This document shows positions 1 through 7,395 of a DNA stretch of 15,952 bases, in pieces. Made by a program: the position numbers and the translations under genes. The DNA is from Candidatus Atribacteria bacterium (GTDB lineage Bacteria; Atribacterota; Atribacteria; Atribacterales; Atribacteraceae), in contig PWXL01000234.1 of the NCBI GenBank assembly GCA_003561145.1, forward strand, positions 1 to 15,952, read 5' to 3'. Position 1 is the stretch's first letter. The number at the start of each line of letters is the position of its first letter. The notes beneath the pieces were generated by a model. The model saw nothing but the letters and a program-made list of their open reading frames with translations. It had not been told where the DNA came from and ran no database searches.

Positions 1-1461
1 GGCTTTCCCTCCACATCCGGGACACTGTGTGTGTGTAAAAGAGTGCACACGAGCGAGGGGAGTAGGTCCTCCCGGTGTAAAGTCCACTTCACGGGGCAGT
101 AATACCGGCAGATCCTTTTCGAGAACCGGTACTTCTCCACAGGAATCACAATATATCACTGGTATGGGAGCACCCCAATACCGCTGTCGGGAAATAAGCC
201 AATCTCTTAAGCGGTAAGAAACCGCACTCCTCCCCACACCCTCTCGCTCCAGAAAAGCTATGATACGTTTCTTCCCTTCCGACGAAGACAGTCCGCTATA
301 GTCTCCCGAGTTGATCATGGTTCCCTCACCGGCATACCACTCTAGCTGTGTGTCGTCTCCAGGAAATTTGATAACGTGCCGAATGGGAAGGTCAAAGCGT
401 ACCGCAAAACGATTATCCCGTTCATCATGGGCGGGTACAGCCATAACCGCTCCGGTACCGTATTCATATATGATATAGTCGGCAATCCATATTGGTATGG
501 ATTCTCCTGTCAGGGGATTGATGGCTTCATGTCCTATATACATTCCCTCCACATCCCCTCCTTCTGACACTCGTTCAATTTCAGATTTGCGTGATATCTT
601 CTCCCGAAAAGAATGTACTTCTTTCGCATATGAAGTACCCGCTACAATCTTGTCAACCAAGGGATGTTCCGGTGCCAGTAGAAAAAATGTAGCTCCGAAA
701 ACTGTATCAGGCCTGGTGGTAAAAACGGTTATTGACCGTTTCAAAACGGGAACTTCAAACTGTATCTGTGCACCGTCACTTCTTCCTATCCAGTTGCGCT
801 GCATGGTGAGAACCCGTTCCGGCCATTTTCCGAGTATATCCATATCTTCAAGCAGAGATTCAGCATACCGGGTGATTCGAAAATACCACTGACTTAAGGT
901 TTTTTTTGTAACTATCGCTCCACAGCGTTCACAGATACCTTCGATCACCTGCTCATTCGCCAGAACAGTGGTACAGGAAGGACACCAGTTCACGTTCCCC
1001 TCTCTCTTGTACGCCAGACCATTGCGATACAGCTGCAAAAACAACCATTGGGTAAAACGATAATATTCCGGTTCGCAGGTAACGACTTCCCTTCGCCAAT
1101 CATAACTGATTCCAAGGTGCTTCAATACCTCACGCATCTTTGATATCTTCTCATGTGTCCAGGTGGAAGGGTGAATGTTATGCTGGATAGCGGCATTTTC
1201 TGCGGGTAACCCGAAAGAATCAAAACCCATTGGATGCAGGACCTGGAATCCCTTACGCATAAAAAAACGGGCTACCACATCTCCTATGACGTAATTTTTA
1301 ACGTGACCCATATGGGGGTCTCCGGAGGGATATGGGAACATCTCCAGAACGTAATACTTTTTCCGTTCAGGGTCTGTCTCAACTTCAAATGCGCGATCTT
1401 TTTCCCATCTCTCACGCCACTTTGCTTCAATGCGGATGAAATCGTACTGTTCGTTCACCAT
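1..1461 (-). CDS. leuS: Leucyl-tRNA synthetase, N-terminal 487 residues (partial, runs off left edge)
   Basis: Class I aminoacyl-tRNA synthetase that charges tRNA-Leu with leucine in the cytoplasm. Reading from the ATG at 1461, the frame is open to base 1. Visible landmarks are the catalytic signature PSGDPHMGH (residues 45-53, HMGH being the HIGH motif), a zinc-type insertion with C160, C163, C177 and C180, and the CP1 editing domain (about 225-415). That domain contains the threonine-rich TTRPDTVFGA (248-257) and GTGAVMAVPAHDERD (335-349). The frame re-enters the catalytic fold with SRQRYWGAPIP (424-434). The KMSKS loop and anticodon-binding domains lie outside the window. AGGGGG sits 4 nt before the start. 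The gene is separated from the upstream tRNA-Ala by a terminator, so it is probably its own unit. Identification is firm. Confidence 0.97.
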   Translation of the reverse strand, partial: MVNEQYDFIRIEAKWRERWEKDRAFEVETDPERKKYYVLEMFPYPSGDPHMGHVKNYVIGDVVARFFMRKGFQVLHPMGFDSFGLPAENAAIQHNIHPSTWTHEKISKMREVLKHLGISYDWRREVVTCEPEYYRFTQWLFLQLYRNGLAYKREGNVNWCPSCTTVLANEQVIEGICERCGAIVTKKTLSQWYFRITRYAESLLEDMDILGKWPERVLTMQRNWIGRSDGAQIQFEVPVLKRSITVFTTRPDTVFGATFFLLAPEHPLVDKIVAGTSYAKEVHSFREKISRKSEIERVSEGGDVEGMYIGHEAINPLTGESIPIWIADYIIYEYGTGAVMAVPAHDERDNRFAVRFDLPIRHVIKFPGDDTQLEWYAGEGTMINSGDYSGLSSSEGKKRIIAFLEREGVGRSAVSYRLRDWLISRQRYWGAPIPVIYCDSCGEVPVLEKDLPVLLPREVDFTPGGPTPLARVHSFTHTQCPGCGGKA

Positions 1462-1523
1462 TCAACCCCCTGATGCAACTTCCGCTCCAGGTAAAAAGGT
1501 TCTTTTTGCTCGCGGGAACCAGA

Positions 1524-1551
1524 GTAATACATATTTTGTACACGGTATCAA
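1524..1551 (-). promoter_or_regulatory. Candidate sigma-A promoter for leuS
   Basis: On the minus strand TTGATA (1551-1546) is followed after 16 nt by TATTAC (1529-1524), about 60 nt upstream of the leuS ATG. It lies just beyond the tRNA-Ala terminator, where leuS would need its own promoter. The -10 is imperfect and the spacer is one short. The roughly 110-nt leader is too short for a T-box, and none of the T-box core sequence is present. Confidence 0.4.
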
Positions 1552-1572
1552 ACAAATACTTGGTTCAATACT

Positions 1573-1601
1573 AAAATGCCCGCCCTTGCGGGCGGGCATT
1601 T
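1573..1601 (-). terminator. Intrinsic terminator of tRNA-Ala
   Basis: The minus strand reads an 11-bp G+C-rich inverted repeat, AATGCCCGCCC / GGGCGGGCATT with a GCAA loop, followed by a short TT run. It begins only about 6 nt after the encoded CCA end of the tRNA gene and separates it from leuS. The U tract is short, so it may serve partly as a 3' processing or stabilising structure. Confidence 0.75.
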
Positions 1602-1606
1602 GTACT

Positions 1607-1682
1607 TGGTGGAGCTGACGGGATTTGAACCCGTGACCTCCTCCACGCCAAGGAGGCGCGCTCCCAACTGCGCCACAGCCCC
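1607..1682 (-). tRNA. tRNA-Ala, anticodon GGC
   Basis: A complete 76-nt cloverleaf can be folded on the minus strand. The acceptor GGGGCTG (from 1682) pairs with CAGCTCC. The D arm is GCGC/GCGC around AGTTGGGA. The anticodon stem CCTCC/GGAGG encloses the loop TTGGCGT, giving anticodon GGC (codon GCC). The T arm ACGGG/CCCGT encloses TTCAAAT, then comes discriminator A and an encoded CCA (1607-1609). Position 3:70 is a G-U pair, the hallmark identity element of tRNA-Ala. It has its own promoter and terminator and is transcribed separately from hydA and leuS. Confidence 0.98.
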
Positions 1683-1699
1683 CTGATAACGACGATGCT

Positions 1700-1728
1700 A
1701 TTATAGGAGAAATAAGACATGGCGTCAA
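1700..1728 (-). promoter_or_regulatory. Strong sigma-A promoter of tRNA-Ala
   Basis: TTGACG (1728-1723), a 17-nt spacer and a perfect TATAAT (1705-1700) lie on the minus strand. The -10 element ends 17 nt before the mature tRNA 5' end at 1682, so the precursor leader would be about 10 nt. Consensus match and position make this a confident call. Confidence 0.9.
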
Positions 1729-1739
1729 TCAACCCAGGT

Positions 1740-1759
1740 AAAAAACTGCAAACTGCAGT
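1740..1759 (-). terminator. Intrinsic terminator of the hydrogenase operon
   Basis: On the minus strand ACTGCA-GTT-TGCAGT forms a perfect 6-bp stem with a 3-nt loop, followed directly by TTTTT. It starts about 20 nt after the hydA stop codon and lies just before the tRNA-Ala promoter, so it marks the 3' end of the hydrogenase transcript. The stem is short and not especially G+C-rich. Confidence 0.7.
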
Positions 1760-1779
1760 CCATACCTGTTTCTGAGACA

Positions 1780-3819
1780 TTAGACAGAGGCCAGTTTCGA
1801 CATCACCGCCTTTTCGAAGATCTCCCGCAGATTGTGCTCCTCCACTCCGGTCACGATGTCTTCGTTAATGCGAATATTGGGACCTTCGGCGCAACGTTCC
1901 AGGCAGAAAGTAGCACCTATGCTCACCCGGTCTTCAACCCCGTGTTCCCGTGCAAGTTCCAACAGTCCCTGGAGAATGGAATATGATCCTTTGAGATAGC
2001 AACTCGTCCCGACACACACTGCGATGTCCACCTTTTGGCTTTCCTTGGCTTCCTGGATTCGAATGACCTCGTCGGTGATGCGCTTCCTCGAACGGTATCC
2101 AGTGTGGAGAAACCGTTCGGCTATATCACTGTTAGGCTCTTGCAGCCATTTTTCGTAGAGGAGTTTCATAGCTGGATTGTCTTGTGCCTTACGAAGGCTG
2201 CTCAATCGGTCTGCGCTGTAGAGACCATGAGCCCTGCGTTTCATTATCTCCTCCCTGTCGGGATAAGCAAGTGGCATACCTCCTCCCCCGATACAACCCT
2301 GGGGACAATTCATCACTTCGACAAAATCATAGGTTCGCTTGCCTTCCCTGATTTCCTTTATCAGTTGTTGTACATTGGCCAACCCGAATACCACCGCTAC
2401 CCGGACCTTTCTACCGGCGATTTCCACCTCCGCTTCGCGTAGATATTTTTCACCGCGCACTGCGGAAAATTCCACCTCTGTAAGCTTTTCACCGGTAAGC
2501 TTTTCGTGAGCATACCGGAGAACAGCCTCGGTCACCCCCCCGGTTACCCCGTATAAGACACCCGCTCCGGTTCCCAAACCAAGAGGTACATCAAAGGGGA
2601 TCGGATCCAGTTCCCTGAAATCTACATTCGCCTGCTTGATCATTTTGATTATTTCCTGAGCTGTCATGACAATATCTACATCCGCTCTCTCATCCTGGTA
2701 AAATTCCGGACGGCGAGCCTCAAATTTCTTTGAAGTACAAGGCATTATGGAAATTGAAACAATTTTTTCGGGTGGGACATCCTCAAGTTGTGTAACAAAG
2801 TTTTTAATCACTGAACCGAACATCTGCTGTGGTGATCGGGCAGAAGAGAGGTTTTTCAGATAAAAAGGGTAATTCCGCTCCGCATAGAGTACCCATGAAG
2901 GACAACAGGATGTAAAATGCGGTAACGGACCACCTTTTCCCGTCAAACGGCGGAAAAACTCCTCCGACTCTTCCAGTGTTGTGAGGTCAGCACTGACCGA
3001 AGTGTCATATACACGGTCAAAACCAATTTTCTTCAACGCCGCTACAATCTTACCGGTTGTGATTTCTCCGGGCGGGAGGTTGAATGCTTCTCCGACCGCA
3101 ACCCTCACCGCAGGAGCTATTTGAGCCACGACAAACTTCTCCGGGTCCAGCACTTTTTCCCAGGCTTCTTCCACTTCAGACCGTACAACTATGGCTGCAG
3201 TTGGACAGCGCAGGGAACATTGGCCGCAGAACACACATTCAACTTCACTCAAGTCCTTACCGAAAGCCGGTTCAGCCAGTGCACGGGAGCCGCGGCGGGA
3301 AAAATCGTATATACCGATCCCTTCGATTTCCTGGCAGGTGCGGACACAATCCCCGCAGAGGATACACTTGTTGGGATCTCTTACCAGAGAATAATTTGAA
3401 CGGTCCTGTGGTACCATGTGCTCCCGTTCACCGAAACGGACTTCATCCACACCCATACGGCTTGACATCTCTTGTAAACGGCAGTTCAAATTCCGCTCAC
3501 AGGTTGTACAATCCCGGTTATGATTCGCAAGATACAATTCCAGGTTCATTTTCCGAGCACGCAAAATCCGGGGGCTGTTTGTCCGGATAACCATACCCGC
3601 CTCCGGTGGCGTTGAGCACGCAGGCATAAGCCCCCGTCCTTCCACCTCCACCAAACACATCCTACAAGCCCCATACACACTCAATTCTGAGTGATAACAG
3701 AATGTGGGTATGTCGACCTTAACCCGTTTGGCTACTTCGAGTATGTTTTTTTCATTCTGCAGTGCAACTTCTTGGCCATCAATGGTCAACGCTTTTTTTT
3801 CATGCACTCTGTTGTTCAT
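1780..3819 (-). CDS. hydA: NADH-linked [FeFe]-hydrogenase catalytic subunit HydA
   Basis: Catalytic subunit of the cytoplasmic trimeric [FeFe]-hydrogenase, reducing protons or oxidising H2 at the H-cluster (679 aa). Clusters from the N-terminus: [2Fe-2S] domain (C41, C52, C55, C68), His/Cys [4Fe-4S] site (H100, C104, C107, C113) and two [4Fe-4S] motifs (C152/155/158/162 and C195/198/201/205). The H-domain has all three signatures: TSCCPSW (C305 proton-relay Cys, C306 ligand), MPCTSKKFE (C361) and EVMNCPQGC (C505, C509). A C-terminal thioredoxin-like [2Fe-2S] domain carries C602, C607, C639 and C643. I chose the ATG at 3819 because GGAGGAA lies 8 nt upstream. An upstream start at 3882 would add 21 unconserved-looking residues inside hydB. 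The gene overlaps hydB by 20 nt and is last in the operon. It should depend on HydEFG maturases, which are not in this window. Confidence 0.95.
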   Translation of the reverse strand: MNNRVHEKKALTIDGQEVALQNEKNILEVAKRVKVDIPTFCYHSELSVYGACRMCLVEVEGRGLMPACSTPPEAGMVIRTNSPRILRARKMNLELYLANHNRDCTTCERNLNCRLQEMSSRMGVDEVRFGEREHMVPQDRSNYSLVRDPNKCILCGDCVRTCQEIEGIGIYDFSRRGSRALAEPAFGKDLSEVECVFCGQCSLRCPTAAIVVRSEVEEAWEKVLDPEKFVVAQIAPAVRVAVGEAFNLPPGEITTGKIVAALKKIGFDRVYDTSVSADLTTLEESEEFFRRLTGKGGPLPHFTSCCPSWVLYAERNYPFYLKNLSSARSPQQMFGSVIKNFVTQLEDVPPEKIVSISIMPCTSKKFEARRPEFYQDERADVDIVMTAQEIIKMIKQANVDFRELDPIPFDVPLGLGTGAGVLYGVTGGVTEAVLRYAHEKLTGEKLTEVEFSAVRGEKYLREAEVEIAGRKVRVAVVFGLANVQQLIKEIREGKRTYDFVEVMNCPQGCIGGGGMPLAYPDREEIMKRRAHGLYSADRLSSLRKAQDNPAMKLLYEKWLQEPNSDIAERFLHTGYRSRKRITDEVIRIQEAKESQKVDIAVCVGTSCYLKGSYSILQGLLELAREHGVEDRVSIGATFCLERCAEGPNIRINEDIVTGVEEHNLREIFEKAVMSKLASV

Positions 3820-5707
3820 CGCTACGCTTCCTCCAATCAACCATGACCGCGTCAAACGGGCATACTTCAAAGCACGAACCACATTTTATACATTTTTCCT
3901 GATCTATTACATACGGCACTTTTGGACGGCCCGCTATACAGTCAACCGGACACACCCGGGCACATTTACCGCACGCTTTGCATTTTTCCGGATCTATAAG
4001 ATACTCTTTCATCGACACACACACGTGTGCCGGACACACCTTGTCCAACACATGAGCGATGTATTCATCCTTAAAATACTGTAAAGTAGTAAGTACAGGA
4101 TTTGGAGCCGTCTTACCCAAACCACACAAAGATGCATCTTTGACTACCTGGGCTGCTTCCTCAAGAAGGGCCATCTCATCGAGCTTCGATCGGCCATCGA
4201 CAATATTCTGTAAAATTTTCAACATGTGCTTGGTTCCTTCGCGACAAGGAACACACTTTCCGCACGACTCATCCTGGGTAAAGGACATAAAGAACCGGGC
4301 TAACTCGACAATACAGGTGTCGACGTCCAAAACCACCAATCCTCCTGAACCCATGATAGCCCCGGCACTGCACAGGGAATCATAATCCACCGTGAGGTCC
4401 AGATGTTGCTCGGTGAGACATCCACCCGAAGGTCCACCGATCTGTACAGCTTTAAACTGTTTTCCACCCTGAATTCCACCACCAACTTCAAAAACCAGTT
4501 CCCGTAATGTTATTCCCATCGGTACTTCAGCCAGTCCGGTGTTTTCAATCCTTCCTGACAAGGCAAAAGTTTTCGTACCTGGACTGTTCAGTGTTCCAAA
4601 ACCACGAAACCATTCAGCACCCCTGTGGATGATCGCCGGCACGTTGGCAAGCGTTTCCACGTTATTTATTATGGTTGGTTTTCCAAAGAGGCCTCTATGA
4701 GCCGGAAAAGGAGGGCGTGGATTCGGCATCCCGCGCTTTCCTTCAATAGAGGCAATGAGTGCTGTTTCCTCTCCACACACAAAGGCCCCGGCTCCTTCTT
4801 TCACTTTCACATCAAAAGAAAACCCGCTCCCCATGATATGTGTACCCAGGAATCCGGCATCTTGAGCATCCTGGATGGCTTTTTTGAGTCTCCTTACCGC
4901 AAGGGGGTATTCCGCCCGAACATAAATATAACCTTCCCGGGCACCGATTGCATATCCTGCCAGCGCTATACCTTCCAAAACCGAATGAGGATCTCCTTCG
5001 GCTACACTGCGATCCATAAAAGCACCGGGGTCACCCTCGTCCGCGTTACAAATCACATATTTTCTGTCTGACTTGACCACCCTTGCAAACTGCCATTTGC
5101 GGCCGGTGGGGAAACCCCCTCCCCCCCGCCCGCGCAAGCCGGATTTGGTGATCATTCCAATGACCTCATCCGGCGTCATGCCGGTCACGGCTTGAGCTAA
5201 TGCGAGGTACCCGTCTTGTTCAAGATATTCGTCCAAGCTCTCTGGATCGATGCACCCACAATTCCGTAAAACAATCTTCTCCTGTTTCCGGTAGAAAGGT
5301 ACGTCTTTCATGAGGGGCCATCTCTGTACTTCTTCTCCTCTGTTTTCTGTGTAAACGAGATCCTCTATTACCTCGCCCTTTCCAAGGGTTCTTTCCATGA
5401 TCTTTTCTGCATCTTCGGGCTTCACTCGTAAATAGAGGATACCCTGTGGTTCAATCATAACCAGCGGACCTGCTTCGCACAATCCCATGCATCCAGTCGG
5501 TGCGGGATTGGATCTTTCCTCTTCCAATGTATCCACCTGTACCTGAAAATGACCTTCTTTCACCAGCTCAACGAAACGTTCATACACTTTTCTTGAATTT
5601 TTTGCCAGGCACCCCAACCCGCAGCAAACAAATATCCTGGACCCCTGCGGTCTCTTTTTCAGTTGTTCAATGTGTGATTCCAGCGCTGCTTTTGTTGTGA
5701 AGGGCAT
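3800..5707 (-). CDS. hydB: Hydrogenase subunit HydB (NuoF-like flavoprotein)
   Basis: 635-aa subunit expected to bind FMN and NAD(H) and pass electrons to HydA. Order of domains: an N-terminal thioredoxin-like [2Fe-2S] domain (C28, C33, C73, C77), then the NuoF core with the glycine-rich FMN/NADH loop (192-202, GRGGGGFPTGR), NADEGDPGAF (221-230) and GEETALIASIEG (312-323). The NuoF [4Fe-4S] site follows (C482, C485, C488, C528), then a C-terminal two-cluster ferredoxin domain (C576/579/582/586 and C606/609/612/616). This architecture is that of HydB/HndC in soluble bifurcating or NADH-dependent hydrogenases. Respiratory NuoF lacks the extra N- and C-terminal Fe-S domains. The start overlaps the hydC stop (TAATG), and the stop lies 20 nt inside hydA, so translation is probably coupled. 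Confidence 0.96.
   Translation of the reverse strand: MPFTTKAALESHIEQLKKRPQGSRIFVCCGLGCLAKNSRKVYERFVELVKEGHFQVQVDTLEEERSNPAPTGCMGLCEAGPLVMIEPQGILYLRVKPEDAEKIMERTLGKGEVIEDLVYTENRGEEVQRWPLMKDVPFYRKQEKIVLRNCGCIDPESLDEYLEQDGYLALAQAVTGMTPDEVIGMITKSGLRGRGGGGFPTGRKWQFARVVKSDRKYVICNADEGDPGAFMDRSVAEGDPHSVLEGIALAGYAIGAREGYIYVRAEYPLAVRRLKKAIQDAQDAGFLGTHIMGSGFSFDVKVKEGAGAFVCGEETALIASIEGKRGMPNPRPPFPAHRGLFGKPTIINNVETLANVPAIIHRGAEWFRGFGTLNSPGTKTFALSGRIENTGLAEVPMGITLRELVFEVGGGIQGGKQFKAVQIGGPSGGCLTEQHLDLTVDYDSLCSAGAIMGSGGLVVLDVDTCIVELARFFMSFTQDESCGKCVPCREGTKHMLKILQNIVDGRSKLDEMALLEEAAQVVKDASLCGLGKTAPNPVLTTLQYFKDEYIAHVLDKVCPAHVCVSMKEYLIDPEKCKACGKCARVCPVDCIAGRPKVPYVIDQEKCIKCGSCFEVCPFDAVMVDWRKRSDEQQSA
3828..3834 (-). 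promoter_or_regulatory. Ribosome binding site that decides the hydA start
   Basis: GGAGGAA on the minus strand, 8 nt upstream of the ATG at 3819 and inside the last codons of hydB. It favours 3819 over the in-frame upstream start at 3882. Confidence 0.8.
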
Positions 5708-6219
5708 TATTGATCCCCTCCTTTTTCCTTTTCAATCATTTCTTCAATGAGATTCTCGATTTTTTCCTGGTCCATCTGCCCGTAAACTTCCTCATCAACC
5801 ATAAGCGCGGGCGCAAGGGCGCAAGCCCCTATACAAGCTACGGTCTCAACGGTAAAGAGTAAATCCGGTGTGGTTATATCTTCTCCTCTCAAACCAAGTT
5901 GTTCACGAACAACCTCCAAGACTTTCATTGATCCCCGCACATGGCAGGCCGTTCCATCACATACCCTGATGATGTGCTTCCCCTTGGGTTCCAGGGAAAA
6001 CTGTGCATAAAATGTTGCCACGCCATAGACAAAAGAGGGAGAGATCCCTAAAGCTGTAGCTACATATGTTAATATTTCTTCAGGAAGATAGCGGTATTCA
6101 GCCTGTACTTCCTGCAGCACCTGAATCAGGTTCAATGGGTTTCTGCCGTATTTTTCCAGTACTGTATTCACTTTCTCGAAACGCCGGCTTAAGACTGTTT
6201 CTTCATTGGCTACTGCCAC
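5707..6219 (-). CDS. hydC: Hydrogenase subunit HydC (NuoE-like [2Fe-2S] protein)
   Basis: 170-aa thioredoxin-like ferredoxin subunit of the trimeric hydrogenase, homologous to complex I NuoE and HndA. An N-terminal helical region (about 10-75) precedes the [2Fe-2S] fold, whose ligands are C87, C92, C129 and C133 in the pattern C-x4-C...C-x3-C (CDGTAC and CIGAC). It should shuttle electrons between the HydB flavin and the other clusters. It starts with GTG at 6219, preceded by GGGGGTG 8 nt upstream; no in-frame ATG exists nearby. Its stop overlaps the hydB ATG by one base, and 21 nt separate it from the phosphatase gene upstream. Confidence 0.95.
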   Translation of the reverse strand: MAVANEETVLSRRFEKVNTVLEKYGRNPLNLIQVLQEVQAEYRYLPEEILTYVATALGISPSFVYGVATFYAQFSLEPKGKHIIRVCDGTACHVRGSMKVLEVVREQLGLRGEDITTPDLLFTVETVACIGACALAPALMVDEEVYGQMDQEKIENLIEEMIEKEKGGDQ

Positions 6220-6240
6220 AGGTAACGCACCCCCAATTCA

Positions 6241-7395
6241 TCAATAATACTCAAGGTGAACAGTTTTTTTTCGCTTTCTCAGTTCTTCCGACACTTCTTC
6301 CAGAACACGAGCCTTCAGAGAAAGCTCTCCGGAAAGCTTGGGATTCTGGTGTGCCGGATTTATCGCACGCCCGGCATATATATGTATTTCATCGGCTTCG
6401 AGCATCATATGCAATAGCTTGCTCGCTCCATCGTTTTTGTAACGCACTTCTTCCAGATCGATCCCCCTCCTCAAATTACGGAGAACAGAGGCCAGTGTCA
6501 GTATGCCTTCGGTTAAGAGATCGACACCTTCGATCATACCCATGGGGGGAACTTCCTCCCGCATGGAATTTAGGTTCACTTCGATTTTTTTCTCCAGGAC
6601 ACGGGAAAGAATGTTGCCTGTCGTACCTCCGCAGGCCGCCCGTTGACCATGAAACTGCATGAATTTATGAACAACCTCTGCGTCCTTCTCATTGTCTTCG
6701 GGCGGACCAGCCCATACAACCAGTCTCTGGGGTGCACGTATACGGGCGGTAAGACAGGTCGCATCGTCACCCAGAACTCCCTTATACAGGCTTTTGGTGG
6801 TTTCTATAACCTTGCGTGACAGAGTAGCAGCATCAATATGTTCGTTGATGGTGCTTTCAAGAAAAGAGGCTATTTTTTCCCACCGCCACCCCAGGTTCCA
6901 TATCCCTCCTATTCCAGCATGTACCACCCCATCTGAGAGGACTACCAGCCAATCACCATTTTGCAATTTCAGATGTGACTCCTTGATAATCCTGTTGCTT
7001 ATCTTCCTCTCCTTCCTCTCTATATGCATGATTCTTCCACTGCGTACCCAGAAAATGGGCGGGTTATCGAATTCTGCAATATAGGTTTCGCCGCCGGGGA
7101 ATATCTGAATAGCGGAAAAGGTACTGTAGGCAATATTGCGCACTTTACACACTGGAAGAGTTTCAGCCAAAGTCTCCACCACTTCATCCAGCCTGCAATT
7201 TTTCTGCAGCATAGAAACGATTATTCGAGTAGTAAGGGTGGCGAGTATGTTGGCCTTCACTCCGCTTCCCAAACCATCAGACAAGGCAACAACCGTGGAT
7301 TTTCCATCCTTTTCCACCCCTACACTATCTCCACATAATTCTTCGCCTGCTTTGGATAGTTGTGAATAGTCTACTTCAACAAACAGGTCATTCAT
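6241..7395 (-). CDS. SpoIIE/PP2C-family serine phosphatase with an uncharacterised C-terminal domain
   Basis: 384-aa predicted metal-dependent serine/threonine phosphatase. Residues about 1-220 form a PP2C/SpoIIE domain with acidic metal-site motifs: GDS (D23), LSDGLGSG (D40), LSDGV (D155) and GDDAT (D210, D211). Residues about 222-384 form a second conserved-looking region (CGGTTGN at 255-261, EGVDLLTEGILTL at 289-301) that I cannot assign to a named fold. There is no membrane segment, so it should be cytoplasmic. The start ATG overlaps the stop of the sensory hydrogenase (ATGA), which argues for co-translation and a shared pathway. Inference: its activity is set by the sensory hydrogenase, and it dephosphorylates a regulator or anti-sigma-antagonist-type target that is not encoded here. 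Confidence 0.85.
   Translation of the reverse strand: MNDLFVEVDYSQLSKAGEELCGDSVGVEKDGKSTVVALSDGLGSGVKANILATLTTRIIVSMLQKNCRLDEVVETLAETLPVCKVRNIAYSTFSAIQIFPGGETYIAEFDNPPIFWVRSGRIMHIERKERKISNRIIKESHLKLQNGDWLVVLSDGVVHAGIGGIWNLGWRWEKIASFLESTINEHIDAATLSRKVIETTKSLYKGVLGDDATCLTARIRAPQRLVVWAGPPEDNEKDAEVVHKFMQFHGQRAACGGTTGNILSRVLEKKIEVNLNSMREEVPPMGMIEGVDLLTEGILTLASVLRNLRRGIDLEEVRYKNDGASKLLHMMLEADEIHIYAGRAINPAHQNPKLSGELSLKARVLEEVSEELRKRKKTVHLEYY

Noticed and set aside
1462..1780. Minus-strand open frames of 69-88 codons across the tRNA-Ala region
   Set aside because: They read through a complete tRNA gene with its own promoter and terminator, so they cannot be genuine proteins.
3820..3882. Upstream in-frame start giving HydA 21 extra residues
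   Set aside because: The extra part lies fully inside the ferredoxin-coding end of hydB and lacks a good ribosome binding site, whereas the ATG at 3819 has GGAGGAA at 8 nt.
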